Assembly (NCBI RefSeq): GCF_900120125.1 | Contig: NZ_LT635545.1 | Coordinates: forward strand, 176,812 to 240,811 | Origin: Gemella massiliensis | GTDB lineage: Bacteria > Bacillota > Bacilli > Staphylococcales > Gemellaceae | Length of the DNA stretch: 64,000 nt | Direction of reading: 5' to 3' | Part shown: in pieces, positions 16,093 to 24,982 of the stretch | How the letters are laid out: the number at the start of each line of letters is the position of its first letter | Position numbering within the stretch: position 1 is the stretch's first letter | The notes under the pieces: model-generated | Told to the model about the DNA's origin: nothing | Databases searched by the model: none | The model's input: the letters and a program-made list of their open reading frames with translations, nothing else | Program-made: the position numbers and the translations under genes

Positions 16093-19000
16093 TTAACCTT
16101 TTCTTCTTCTTGAGTAAGCTAATGCCGCTCCGACTAGTAACAATCCTCCTATTACTTCCGCCATACCGTTACCTGTTAATCCTGTTTTAGGTAAGTTCGG
16201 TTTTGGTTTTTGCGGTATCGGATCTTTTGGTTTATCTTTATCGGTAACTGTTAGTTTATTTCCTTCTGCTTTTGCAGTGTTTCCATTTACATTTGTTATT
16301 TTTACGTTTCCGTCTTTATTCACTGTAAACGTTATATCTGTTACCGCTAAGTATCCTTCCGGTGCTGCTTCTTCATGGAATGTATATGTTCCTGCTGTCA
16401 GTTTTAATTTATGTGTTTTGTTTTCAACTGATGTCCAGCTTTCTATTACTTTTCCATCTTTTAGAATTTGGATTTTTGCTCCGGCGATTTCTTTTCCACC
16501 TAAGTTTACTTTACTGAATTGTACTTCTTTCGGTTGTTCCGGTTGCGGTTTATCTTTATCGGTTACTGTTAGTTTATTTCCTTGTGCATTTACAATATTT
16601 CCATTTACATTTGTTGCTTTTACGTTTCCGTTTTTATCTACTGTAAATGTTATATCTGTTACCGTTAAGTATCCTTCCGGCGCTGCTTCTTCATGGAATG
16701 TATATGTTCCTGCTGCCAGTTTTAATTTATATGTGTTGTTTTCAGCTGATGTCCAGCTTTCTACTACTTTATTTCCTTGTTTGATTTGAATTTTTGCTCC
16801 GGCGATTTCTTTTCCACCTAAGTTTACTTTACTGAATTGCACTTCTTTCGGTTGTTCCCGTTGCGGTTTATCTTTATCGGTTACTGTTAGTTTATTTCCT
16901 TGTGCATTTACAATATTTCCATTTACATTTGTTACTTTGACTTTTCCGTCTTTATCTACTGTAAATGTTATATCTGTTACCGCTAAGTATCCTTCCGGTG
17001 CTGCTTCTTCATGGAATGTATATGTTCCTTCTGTTAAATTAACTTTGTGTACTTTATTTGTTGATGTCCACTCCTCTACAGGTTTTCCATCTTTAAAGAT
17101 TTTAATTTTCGCTCCTGTCAGTTCTTTTCCACCTAAATCTACTTTACTGATTTGTACTTCCTTCGGTTGTGGTGTTACAGGTTCCTCTTGGTCGGTTACT
17201 GTTAGTTTGTTACCTTCGGCTTTTACAGTATTTCCATTTTCTTTTGTTACTTTTACATTTCCGTCTTTATCTACTGTAAATGTTATATCTGTTACTTTAA
17301 CATATCCATTTGGTGCTGCTTCTTCGTGGAATGTATATGTTCCTTCTGTTAATTTTACTTTATGAGTTTCATTCTCTTTTGAAGTCCATTTTTCCACTAC
17401 TGTTCCTTGAGCATCTTTTATTTGGATTTCTGCTCCGGCTATTTCTTTTCCACCTACATTTATTTTACTGAATTGTACTTCTTTTTGTTCAGGTGTTTTT
17501 GGTTTTACTACAAATGTTTGTGCTTTATCTTTTGGATCTTTATGTTCTACTTCATGTTTTTTATCCAGTTTACCGTCACCATCTTCATCTACCAGTTTTT
17601 CTAATGAAGTTGCTGTTTCATATACTACATATGATTTTCCGGCTTCCACTCCGTCCACTTTTCCGAAGTTTAATTTCCATTCACCTTCACCTGAATCTGA
17701 AACTGTATATTCGCCGTCTCCGTTACTTATTGTGATAGGTTTACTTGGATCTACCAGTTTCCCATCTTTAACTTCGTATAAAGTACCTACTACTTCATAT
17801 TTTTGTTTTGGAATTAAACCTTTATATTTTATTGTATCTACTACATTCACCCCGTCTTTGTTTTCTGTTACTTCTGCCGGTTGTCCTGTAGTTGAACTTT
17901 GTCCATTTACTTCTACTGTTGTTTGTAAACTTGACACAATTTTCTTATTAGTAACACGAATTTCAAAACCTACACCTGCTTCGGATTTGATTTTTATTCC
18001 GTCCATATTTTCAAATTTAAGTTGTCCTTTAGTATCAACAGTGAATTTTTTATCTGTAAGTGTGTAATACCCGTTCGGTGTTACAACCTCATTTAAAGTG
18101 TAAGTACCTGCTTTAAGTGTAATCGGTGTAAATTTATCCTCTAATGAATTCCAAATTTGGTATGGAACTTGATTACCTTGTTCATCAAGAATTCTAAGTC
18201 TTGCACCTTTTAACGGTTTATCATTTTCATCAACTTTCCAGAAGTTAAATACAAAACTTTGCTCTATAGATTTAATTGTAACCGTTTGGTTTTGATCATC
18301 TTTAACGACATGCTCTGCTACAGGTTTTTTCCCTGCCTGCACAGTACCGTTTTGAACATCTTCTGCTTTATATACTTTTTCAAGAACGGTAAATTTATTA
18401 CTGTTATCTTTATCTAGTTTATCTGTTTGTAAACTTAAATCAACAGTTACTGAACCTTTGCTTTCATTATTTTTGACTTCAAAGTCTTTTTTCGCTGTTG
18501 CTACAACATTATTTTCATCATTATTTTTAATCAAACTTGCAAAAGCAACATATTTTCCTGATGAAAATCCTGTATAATCAATGCGATCCAAAATAGTTAT
18601 TTTATCTGTTGTATTATTATTTACTGTTACTTCTTTACCGGTTTCTACATCATTTATCTTAGTTGTTGCATAAGTTCCGATAAATTCAACTTGTTTATTT
18701 TTAAGTTCTAAAGTTTTATCCTGTTCTGTTAAATTAACATCTTCATTTCCGCTTGTAACTTTAATTTTACCTTGATTATCAACTGTAAATTCAATATCTT
18801 TATCAATTTTTTTGTAACCGTTAGGTGCAGATTTTTCTGTTAAAACATATTTTCCTTCTTTTAAGCTAAACTCTTTTTCAAAGTTTTTATCTGATGTCCA
18901 TGTTCCTACAACACTACCGTCATCTTTTTTCAGTTCCAAATTAGCTCCGGAAATCATAACATTACCGTCACCAATTTTTTTAATTTTTACCTTATAGTTA

Positions 19001-20148
19001 TTAGTTTCTGTTTTTTTATCTAAAACAATAATATTATTATCGACTAGTTTTACCGTACTACTTTCCTGAACGCTAACTTTACCGTCTGTCCCAACTTGGA
19101 ATTTAATATTGGCTTCTTTTTCATAACCGTCAGGTGCTTTTTCCTCAACTAAATAATATGTTCCGGCATTTAATAGCACACCTTGAAGTTTTCCGTTTGT
19201 TTCCCAACTTAATTCTGTTGTTGTATCGCCCAGCACAAGCGGTTTTCCGTTTTCATCCAATATTTTAAATTTTGCACCTGCTAAACATTGTTCTTTTGTA
19301 TAAATATCTTTTATTTCTTCATTGGTAATCCCTTCTTTATAGGCTTGTTTACCGAAATATACCGCAGGTTTAGTTGTAATACGTCCTGTAACTATTGATT
19401 GAACCCCTTTAGTCCATATTCCTCCAATAGGTTGTGATTTATAGACTCTTAATTCGAATAAATCTTCATCGGGAATTATTTCTTTAATAGGTTTTTTTAT
19501 CAATTCTCCTACCATCTGAGAAGCAGCATTTTGTGCCGGATAGTCATATTTTGTAGGGTGCTTACCTCCACCTTCTGTATAATAATATACCCAGTCTTGA
19601 ATAACATTCCAGAACCCATTACGTGCAGGAGCTTCTCCTAAGGCCTCAAGCCCTGATCTACCTAAAATATTAGTTCTATCTTTCTGATAAATATAAATTA
19701 ATTTGGTAATTTGCTCATGAAATTGTTGTTCATTCAAATTATTCGGGATTGTAACTTCTCCAAGATACCCGTTATTAGCGTGGTTACGTTTATACTCATT
19801 AACTAGGGTAGTTGCATCCGAACCGCTAAGTCGTTCAAATGTACCGTAGCTATGACCGCTGTTATTGTCATATGTAGGAGTTCCTTTACCCTCATTTATA
19901 CAAAATGTAAAATCTTCAGCTACCTTACCGTCAGAGGTATAAATTTGTAATCTGTTCGCTTTATCCTTAGCGTGATAGATATTATCAGGAGAGGTTGCGG
20001 TTGCAACATTAGGATATCCTTTTATATTCTCCGAGTAAGCAGCTTTATTGTTTATAAAGCTGTTCATTATAGTTGTTATTAAAAATATAACAGTTATACC
20101 TAGCAACTTAACTATATTTTTAAATTTTTTCTTTTTTAGTATTGACAT
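16093..20148 (-). CDS. LPXTG-anchored thioester-domain adhesin with VaFE and SpaA/Cna-B repeats
   Basis: This 1351-residue surface protein starts with a signal peptide (hydrophobic to about residue 30). Next is a thioester domain in which Cys83 in TFCINEG and Gln184 in NVIQDWVYYY are the likely bond-forming pair. Such domains attach covalently to host amines, as in Streptococcus and Bacillus thioester adhesins. SpaA-like prealbumin domains follow (AGAKFKILDENGKPL, ISGANLELKKDDG, LKGARLRILDEQG), interleaved with VaFE-type T-loop domains (GTYATTKINDVETGKEV and YETATSLE). Four C-terminal SpaA-like repeats of about 106 residues precede LPKTG, a hydrophobic segment and RRRKG. Lysine, Asn and Glu patterns suggest isopeptide-stabilised domains. 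AAGGA lies 13 bp before the ATG, which is a long spacing. Confidence 0.92.
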   Translation of the reverse strand: MSILKKKKFKNIVKLLGITVIFLITTIMNSFINNKAAYSENIKGYPNVATATSPDNIYHAKDKANRLQIYTSDGKVAEDFTFCINEGKGTPTYDNNSGHSYGTFERLSGSDATTLVNEYKRNHANNGYLGEVTIPNNLNEQQFHEQITKLIYIYQKDRTNILGRSGLEALGEAPARNGFWNVIQDWVYYYTEGGGKHPTKYDYPAQNAASQMVGELIKKPIKEIIPDEDLFELRVYKSQPIGGIWTKGVQSIVTGRITTKPAVYFGKQAYKEGITNEEIKDIYTKEQCLAGAKFKILDENGKPLVLGDTTTELSWETNGKLQGVLLNAGTYYLVEEKAPDGYEKEANIKFQVGTDGKVSVQESSTVKLVDNNIIVLDKKTETNNYKVKIKKIGDGNVMISGANLELKKDDGSVVGTWTSDKNFEKEFSLKEGKYVLTEKSAPNGYKKIDKDIEFTVDNQGKIKVTSGNEDVNLTEQDKTLELKNKQVEFIGTYATTKINDVETGKEVTVNNNTTDKITILDRIDYTGFSSGKYVAFASLIKNNDENNVVATAKKDFEVKNNESKGSVTVDLSLQTDKLDKDNSNKFTVLEKVYKAEDVQNGTVQAGKKPVAEHVVKDDQNQTVTIKSIEQSFVFNFWKVDENDKPLKGARLRILDEQGNQVPYQIWNSLEDKFTPITLKAGTYTLNEVVTPNGYYTLTDKKFTVDTKGQLKFENMDGIKIKSEAGVGFEIRVTNKKIVSSLQTTVEVNGQSSTTGQPAEVTENKDGVNVVDTIKYKGLIPKQKYEVVGTLYEVKDGKLVDPSKPITISNGDGEYTVSDSGEGEWKLNFGKVDGVEAGKSYVVYETATSLEKLVDEDGDGKLDKKHEVEHKDPKDKAQTFVVKPKTPEQKEVQFSKINVGGKEIAGAEIQIKDAQGTVVEKWTSKENETHKVKLTEGTYTFHEEAAPNGYVKVTDITFTVDKDGNVKVTKENGNTVKAEGNKLTVTDQEEPVTPQPKEVQISKVDLGGKELTGAKIKIFKDGKPVEEWTSTNKVHKVNLTEGTYTFHEEAAPEGYLAVTDITFTVDKDGKVKVTNVNGNIVNAQGNKLTVTDKDKPQREQPKEVQFSKVNLGGKEIAGAKIQIKQGNKVVESWTSAENNTYKLKLAAGTYTFHEEAAPEGYLTVTDITFTVDKNGNVKATNVNGNIVNAQGNKLTVTDKDKPQPEQPKEVQFSKVNLGGKEIAGAKIQILKDGKVIESWTSVENKTHKLKLTAGTYTFHEEAAPEGYLAVTDITFTVNKDGNVKITNVNGNTAKAEGNKLTVTDKDKPKDPIPQKPKPNLPKTGLTGNGMAEVIGGLLLVGAALAYSRRRKG
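16230..17487 (-). repeat. Four tandem SpaA-like coding repeats of about 318 bp
   Basis: Each unit encodes about 106 residues, opening with EVQFSKVNLGGKEIAGAKIQ and containing GTYTFHEEAAPEGY and NKLTVTDKDKP. The last units are the most alike, while the first (EVQFSKINVGGKEIAGAEIQ) and second (EVQISKVDLGGKELTGAKIK) have drifted. The arrangement is prone to copy-number change by recombination. Confidence 0.9.
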
Positions 20149-20207
20149 TAGTTAATAACATTCCTTTCTTTAAAATAATGCTGTGAGTAAATTCTTTTAA
20201 TAAAATT

Positions 20208-20234
20208 TCAATTCTCTATTTTAAATTTTTTCAT
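20208..20234 (-). CDS. Possible 8-residue leader peptide upstream of the adhesin
   Basis: MKKFKIEN is followed by TGA. It is preceded by a consensus ribosome binding site AAGGAGG at seven bases, which is stronger than the one in front of the adhesin itself. It ends 59 bp before the adhesin ATG. It may be a regulatory upstream frame, or a remnant of an earlier gene start. No amino-acid codon bias typical of attenuation is obvious. Confidence 0.35.
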   Translation of the reverse strand: MKKFKIEN

Positions 20235-20281
20235 TATTTTTCCTCCTTGATATATATAACAACTCACTAAAACTTAAAAAT

Positions 20282-20363
20282 AAAAAAGATGTCCTATTGT
20301 ATTACTTAAAGATATGTTATTTAAAACCCTATCCTTAATATTAATCCCCAGATCATCTTTTTT
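20282..20363 (-). promoter_or_regulatory. Long-loop leader hairpin upstream of the adhesin
   Basis: AAAAAAGATG (minus-strand order) pairs with CATCTTTTTT over a roughly 62-nt loop. The T-rich 3' arm makes it look like an intrinsic terminator or an attenuator placed before the adhesin reading frame. The loop contains GGGGATTAATATTAAGG. Confidence 0.4.
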
Positions 20364-20427
20364 ACTTCCCACTATAGATTGTACCATATTTTTTTATATC
20401 TTACTAATAATATCATAAAGAAAATAT

Positions 20428-20464
20428 TAGGATATACTGCATTGCGGTAGAAAATAATATCCTA
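20428..20464. promoter_or_regulatory. Inverted repeat upstream of the adhesin promoter region
   Basis: TAGGATAT and ATATCCTA flank a 21-nt centre that itself contains CTGCATTGCGGTAG, partly self-complementary. It could be an operator, as no gene is close on the other side. Confidence 0.35.
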
Positions 20465-20640
20465 TAATAAAAATTTATTAATTAAAATTTAAAAAAAATT
20501 TCCATAACATGACTTATAATTATAGATACTATCATTATTATTATATAAATTAATAAAAGAAAATATTTTTAATTAATTATTCTAAATTTTTTAAAAATTT
20601 CTTTACTGATAACCTTATTTATAGATTTTCTCAAATAAAA

Positions 20641-20683
20641 AACCAACTCTTAAAACTTTTATCCAAATTTTAGAGAGTTGGTT
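20641..20683. terminator. Terminator of the dehydrogenase operon
   Basis: AACCAACTCT pairs with AGAGTTGGTT around a 23-nt loop, 17 bp past the E3 stop codon, with T-rich sequence on both exits. Confidence 0.85.
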
Positions 20684-20699
20684 TATATTTTCTCTTTAA

Positions 20700-22448
20700 T
20701 TATTTATTTTTCTTTTTAGGAGCATGTATACACATATCAATACAGTCAGCCATAGCCTCATATAATGCTTCTGAATATGTTGGGTGTCCATGAATAATAT
20801 CCATCACATCATCAATTGTCATTTCTGTTTGGATAAGCGTTGATCCTTCGTTAATAATTTCAGCCGCTACAGGTCCAACAATATGAATACCCAAAATTTC
20901 TCTATATTTAGTATCCATAATTACTTTAACAAACCCTTCACCTTGGTTAGAGGCTAATGAACGTCCATTAGCAGCAAAGTTGAAACGCCCAACTTTTACA
21001 TCATGTTTTTCACGAGCCTGATCTTCTGTTAAACCTACCATTGCAACTTCCGGGTGTGTATAAATTGCTGCCGGAGTAGACTTAAGGTCAACTTTTTTAC
21101 TATGTCCCATTGCATTTTCAGCAGCAACTTCTCCCATTTTGAACGCTGCATGTGCTAACATCTTAGTACCGTTAATATCTCCCGGTGCATAAATACCTTT
21201 TACAGATGTTTCCATATACTCGTCAACTTTCACACGTCCACGTTCCATTTCGAATTTACCTGCTAGCTCTCCAAGACAAGTGTTATCCGGTACACGTCCG
21301 ATAGATAATAATACTTTATCTGCTACAATATCAGCTTTACCTTCTACTTTAACTACCACTTCATGCCCTTTATCAACAATTTCCAGTAATTTAGTTGAAG
21401 TAAGAACGTTAATTCCTTGTTTTCTAAATTGTTTTTCTAATGCTACAGAAGCATCTTTATCCATATTGGCGATTAATCTGTCAGCCATTTCAACAATAGT
21501 CACTTTAGAACCGAATGTTGCAAATGCCTGTCCTAATTCAGAACCGATTACACCACCACCAATAACAGCTAAACGTGACGGTACTTCCGTAATATCTAAA
21601 AATTCATCACTTGTTAATACTTTATCGCTATCCATTCCCGGAATATTAATTCTGCTAACTTTAGAACCACCTGCTAAAATTACGTTATCAGCATCAATAG
21701 TTTCTTTATCATCAACAACAACTTTTTTATCGGCTGTTAATCTACCTACACCGTTAAATACTTTAACACCATAAGATTTAAGAAGTCCTGCCACTCCACC
21801 TGATAATGTTTTAGAAACTTTATTTTTAACCGCTACGGTTCTTTCCATATCCACCGTAAAGGCATCATTCACAAGTTTAATACCACGATCTTTTGCTGAG
21901 TGAATATAGTTAATAATTTCTGCATTGTGTAAGAATGTTTTTGTCGGGATACAACCACGATTTAGGCAAGTTCCACCTAGTTCACGATTTTCAACTAATG
22001 CTACTTTTCCACCTAATTGAGCCGCCTTAATAGCTGCAACATAACCGGCAGGTCCACCACCGATAACGGCAACATCGTATTCTCCACGACGTTCACGTTT
22101 CGGTAATACTTTTTCTTTTTTAGTTTCCGGAACTTTGACATCAGCTGCAACTTCTTTTACTACTTCTTGAGCTTCCGCTACCGTTCCATCCGCACTCGGT
22201 ATTTCTTCACCGGGTTGTCCGATCCATGCGATTGTTTGCACTACCGGCACTGTTGATCCTGCCGGATGTAAGATTTTTAATAATGTTCCGCTCGCTTCGG
22301 CTTCCACTTCCATATTTACTTTGTCAGTTACAATTTCAAGTAGGACTTCACCCTCTTTAACTTCGTCCCCTTCGTTTTTAAACCATTGTACGATTTCGCC
22401 TTCTTCCATTTCACTACCGGCTTTTGGCATAATAACTTCTACTGCCAT
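20700..22448 (-). CDS. lpdA: Dihydrolipoyl dehydrogenase (E3) with an N-terminal lipoyl domain
   Basis: E3 reoxidises the dihydrolipoyl arm of the E2 subunit, passing electrons through FAD and a redox disulfide to NAD+. The 582 residues exceed the usual 470 because of an N-terminal lipoyl domain (1-80; lipoylation Lys in ETDKVNME-type motif EIVTDKVNMEVEA). A linker follows, then the FAD-binding AVIGGGPAGYVAAIKAAQLG and the redox-active pair in GGTCLNRGCIPTK. NAD binding is at AVIGGGVIGSELGQAFATFG, and the interface His-Glu motif at HGHPTYSEAL. Lipoylated E3s of this shape occur in streptococcal dehydrogenase complexes. Last gene of the operon, 60 bp after E2. Confidence 0.95.
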   Translation of the reverse strand: MAVEVIMPKAGSEMEEGEIVQWFKNEGDEVKEGEVLLEIVTDKVNMEVEAEASGTLLKILHPAGSTVPVVQTIAWIGQPGEEIPSADGTVAEAQEVVKEVAADVKVPETKKEKVLPKRERRGEYDVAVIGGGPAGYVAAIKAAQLGGKVALVENRELGGTCLNRGCIPTKTFLHNAEIINYIHSAKDRGIKLVNDAFTVDMERTVAVKNKVSKTLSGGVAGLLKSYGVKVFNGVGRLTADKKVVVDDKETIDADNVILAGGSKVSRINIPGMDSDKVLTSDEFLDITEVPSRLAVIGGGVIGSELGQAFATFGSKVTIVEMADRLIANMDKDASVALEKQFRKQGINVLTSTKLLEIVDKGHEVVVKVEGKADIVADKVLLSIGRVPDNTCLGELAGKFEMERGRVKVDEYMETSVKGIYAPGDINGTKMLAHAAFKMGEVAAENAMGHSKKVDLKSTPAAIYTHPEVAMVGLTEDQAREKHDVKVGRFNFAANGRSLASNQGEGFVKVIMDTKYREILGIHIVGPVAAEIINEGSTLIQTEMTIDDVMDIIHGHPTYSEALYEAMADCIDMCIHAPKKKNK

Positions 22449-22508
22449 GTTTTTCTCACTCCTTAAATACTAGTTTATATATATTTTCTCTTTAACATTA
22501 TATCATTA

Positions 22509-23900
22509 TTAGATTAGTAATGATAGTGGATTTTCAATAGCTTCTTTCAATGTCTTCATGAATTTAGCCCCCTCTAATCCGTCTACTACACGGTGATCTG
22601 CTGTTAAGGTAAGAGTCATAATCGGTCTTACAACTATTTCGCCGTTCATTACAACCGGTTTCGGTACAGTTGCACTAACACCTAAAATTGCTGTATTAGG
22701 TTGGTTTATAATAGGTACAAAACTTTTAACACCGTACATACCTAAATTACTGATTGTAAATGTTGAATCAGCCATTTCGTCCGGTTTTAATTTTCCGTTA
22801 AGAGCTTTTGTTGTAATTTCTTTAGAAGCTACCACTAACTCTTTAAGACTCATTTTATCTGCACCTTTAATTACCGGTACCACTAATCCGCTGTCCATAC
22901 CTACAGCTATTGATAAGTTTACATAATGATGTAGATACATCTCTTTCTCATCTTTTGATAATGAAGCATTTACATACGGATGTTTCATCAATGATTTAAT
23001 AACTGCTAATGAAATAAAGTCAGTTACCGTTGCTTTTTTACCTGTTTCTTCTATGATTGTATCAACAACTTTTTTACGTAATGCTAATAGTTCCGTCATA
23101 TCCACTTCAACATTAACTACAAAAGTCGGTGCGCTGAAATAAGATTCACTCATACGTTTAGAAATAACTTTACGCATCGGCGACATAGGTACCGTTTCAA
23201 CAACGCCCCATTGATTTTCATTAGGTGCAAGCGGCGCTTTTTTAGCTTTTGCCGGTGCTACCTCTTCTTTTTTCACCGGTGCCGCTTTCGGTGTACCATG
23301 AAGCACTGCAAGCACATCTGCTTTCATAATCTTACCGTTTGGTCCCGTACCGACAATACCTGTTGTACTAACTCCCTCAATTTCAGCAATACGTTCTGCT
23401 AACGGAGAAATTTTCACCTTGCTGTTAAGTTTATATTCAAGTACATCTTCTTTGTGAATACGTCCTTTAGCACCTGTTCCTTTAACTTTTGCTAAATCAA
23501 TTCCTTTTTCACGTGCATACGCTCTTGCCGCAGGTGTTGCACGCAATCCTGAATAATCTATTTTTTCTATTTCCTTAACCGGCGTCACATCAACTTTTTT
23601 CTCTACTATTGTTTCCGCTGGTGCTACCTCTCCTGTTGCACTTGCTCCGGGAATTTCTTCTCCTTTTTCCCCTATCCATGCGATAGTTTGTACCACAGGG
23701 ACTACATCCCCAGCTTGTGCCAATATTTTTAAAAGTGTACCGCTAGCGTCAGCTTCTACTTCCATATTTACTTTATCAGTGACGATTTCTAATAGGACTT
23801 CTCCTGCTTCTACATGATCTCCTTCTTTTTTAAACCATTGTACGATTTCGCCCTCTTCCATTTCACTGCCGGCTTTTGGCATAATAACCTCTACTGCCAT
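22509..23900 (-). CDS. pdhC: Dihydrolipoamide acyltransferase (E2) of the 2-oxo acid dehydrogenase complex
   Basis: E2 forms the core that accepts the acetyl group from E1 on its lipoyl arm and transfers it to CoA. The start is taken at MAVEVIMP, which aligns exactly with the E3 protein; a GTG four codons earlier is possible. The 463 residues comprise one lipoyl domain (EIVTDKVNMEVEADASG), two peripheral subunit-binding-like motifs (ATPAARAYAREKGIDLAKVK and ISPLAERIAEIEG) and a catalytic domain with TLTADHRVVDGLEGAKF, holding the His and Asp of the active site. The lipoyl domain is nearly identical to that of E3. Confidence 0.94.
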   Translation of the reverse strand: MAVEVIMPKAGSEMEEGEIVQWFKKEGDHVEAGEVLLEIVTDKVNMEVEADASGTLLKILAQAGDVVPVVQTIAWIGEKGEEIPGASATGEVAPAETIVEKKVDVTPVKEIEKIDYSGLRATPAARAYAREKGIDLAKVKGTGAKGRIHKEDVLEYKLNSKVKISPLAERIAEIEGVSTTGIVGTGPNGKIMKADVLAVLHGTPKAAPVKKEEVAPAKAKKAPLAPNENQWGVVETVPMSPMRKVISKRMSESYFSAPTFVVNVEVDMTELLALRKKVVDTIIEETGKKATVTDFISLAVIKSLMKHPYVNASLSKDEKEMYLHHYVNLSIAVGMDSGLVVPVIKGADKMSLKELVVASKEITTKALNGKLKPDEMADSTFTISNLGMYGVKSFVPIINQPNTAILGVSATVPKPVVMNGEIVVRPIMTLTLTADHRVVDGLEGAKFMKTLKEAIENPLSLLI

Positions 23901-23932
23901 TTTGTATTTCACATCCTTCGCTAACTAAATTA

Positions 23933-24925
23933 TTATTTTTTATTTATCGCTTTTTTAATTGTTTCTTTAATGTCTTCTACATCCGGAACAACTAATTTTT
24001 CTAAATTTTTAGCTGATGGAATATTTGTATCAGCTCCTGCCACACGGTATATAGGACTATCCAAGAAATCAAACGCATCACTTTCTGCAATACGCGCAAC
24101 AATTTCTCCCCCAAAACCGCCGGTTTTAAATGAATCGTGGCATACTACTAATTTACCTGTTTTCTTAACTGATTTCACAATAATATCAGTATCCAGCGGT
24201 ACTAAAGTAATCGGATCTACTACTTCTACCGAAATGCCTTCTTCTTTCAGCTCTTTTGCAGCTTCTAAACTACGCTCCAGCATACGTCCCCAACTAACTA
24301 ATGTAATATCGCTACCTTCAGCTTTAATGTCCCCTTTGCCGATAACACCAATTTTCCCAACTTCTACCTCACCTTTACGCCCAAATAATGCCTTTGGTTC
24401 AATAAAGATAACAGGGTTATTATCTCTTACAGATGCTCTCAAAATAGAGTAAACATCACCCGCCGTTCCCGGTGCTACTACTTTTAAGCCCGGAATATGA
24501 CAAAACCACGCTTCTAATGCTTTAGTGTGTTGTGCTGCAGCTCCTGTTCCCGCACCGGAAGCACAACGGTATACTACCGGCACTTGAACATCTCCACCTA
24601 ACATATAGCGCATCGGAGCCGCTTGGTTGACGATAGCATCCATTGCTATTGTTACGAAATCCATGAATGTTACATCAACGATTGGACGCATTCCTACAGA
24701 AGCAGCTCCTGCCGCTGCTCCGTTAATAGCCGCTTCACTAATCGGTGTATCAATTATACGTTCTTCGCCAAATTCTTCCAGCATACCGACAGTAGTACCG
24801 AAATCTCCTCCGAAGATACCGACATCTTCACCCATTAAAAATACATTTTCATCTTCACGCATTTCATGAGTCATCGCTTCTTTGATGGCTTCACGAATTG
24901 TCATAATTTTTGTTTCTTTAGTCAT
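23933..24925 (-). CDS. pdhB: 2-oxo acid (pyruvate/acetoin) dehydrogenase E1 component, beta subunit
   Basis: E1 beta completes the thiamine-diphosphate site with E1 alpha and decarboxylates the 2-oxo acid (or cleaves acetoin). The start is set at MTKETKIM because AGGAG stands 10 bp upstream; three codons further upstream lack support. The 330 residues contain EDVGIFGGDFGTT, RIIDTPISEAAINGAAAGAA and the C-terminal LVVCHDSFKTGGFGGEI, all typical. It lies between E1 alpha and E2. Relatives in pneumococcus are annotated variously as pyruvate or acetoin dehydrogenase, and the sequence does not settle the substrate. Confidence 0.94.
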   Translation of the reverse strand: MTKETKIMTIREAIKEAMTHEMREDENVFLMGEDVGIFGGDFGTTVGMLEEFGEERIIDTPISEAAINGAAAGAASVGMRPIVDVTFMDFVTIAMDAIVNQAAPMRYMLGGDVQVPVVYRCASGAGTGAAAQHTKALEAWFCHIPGLKVVAPGTAGDVYSILRASVRDNNPVIFIEPKALFGRKGEVEVGKIGVIGKGDIKAEGSDITLVSWGRMLERSLEAAKELKEEGISVEVVDPITLVPLDTDIIVKSVKKTGKLVVCHDSFKTGGFGGEIVARIAESDAFDFLDSPIYRVAGADTNIPSAKNLEKLVVPDVEDIKETIKKAINKK

Positions 24926-24982
24926 AACTATCAATCTCCTATGTATAAATATTATTCTGGTATTTATTAAATATTACGCAAA

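Larger units (their letters stand above)
20149..20699. other. Structured leader and promoter region of the adhesin gene
   Basis: This 551-bp gap holds, in the order of minus-strand transcription: the PDH terminator at the far end, an inverted repeat (TAGGATAT/ATATCCTA at 20428-20464), a possible -10 TACAAT near 20380, a long-loop hairpin (20282-20363) and the 8-codon frame. I do not recognise a known riboswitch class. Confidence 0.5.

Noticed and set aside
16277..18067. Long plus-strand frames opposite the thioester adhesin repeats
   Set aside because: They are antisense shadows of repetitive coding sequence, with the same period as the adhesin repeats and no start signals.
20208..20234. UGA after MKKFKIEN read as selenocysteine
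   Set aside because: There is no SECIS-like hairpin directly after it, and the extension has no recognisable homology.
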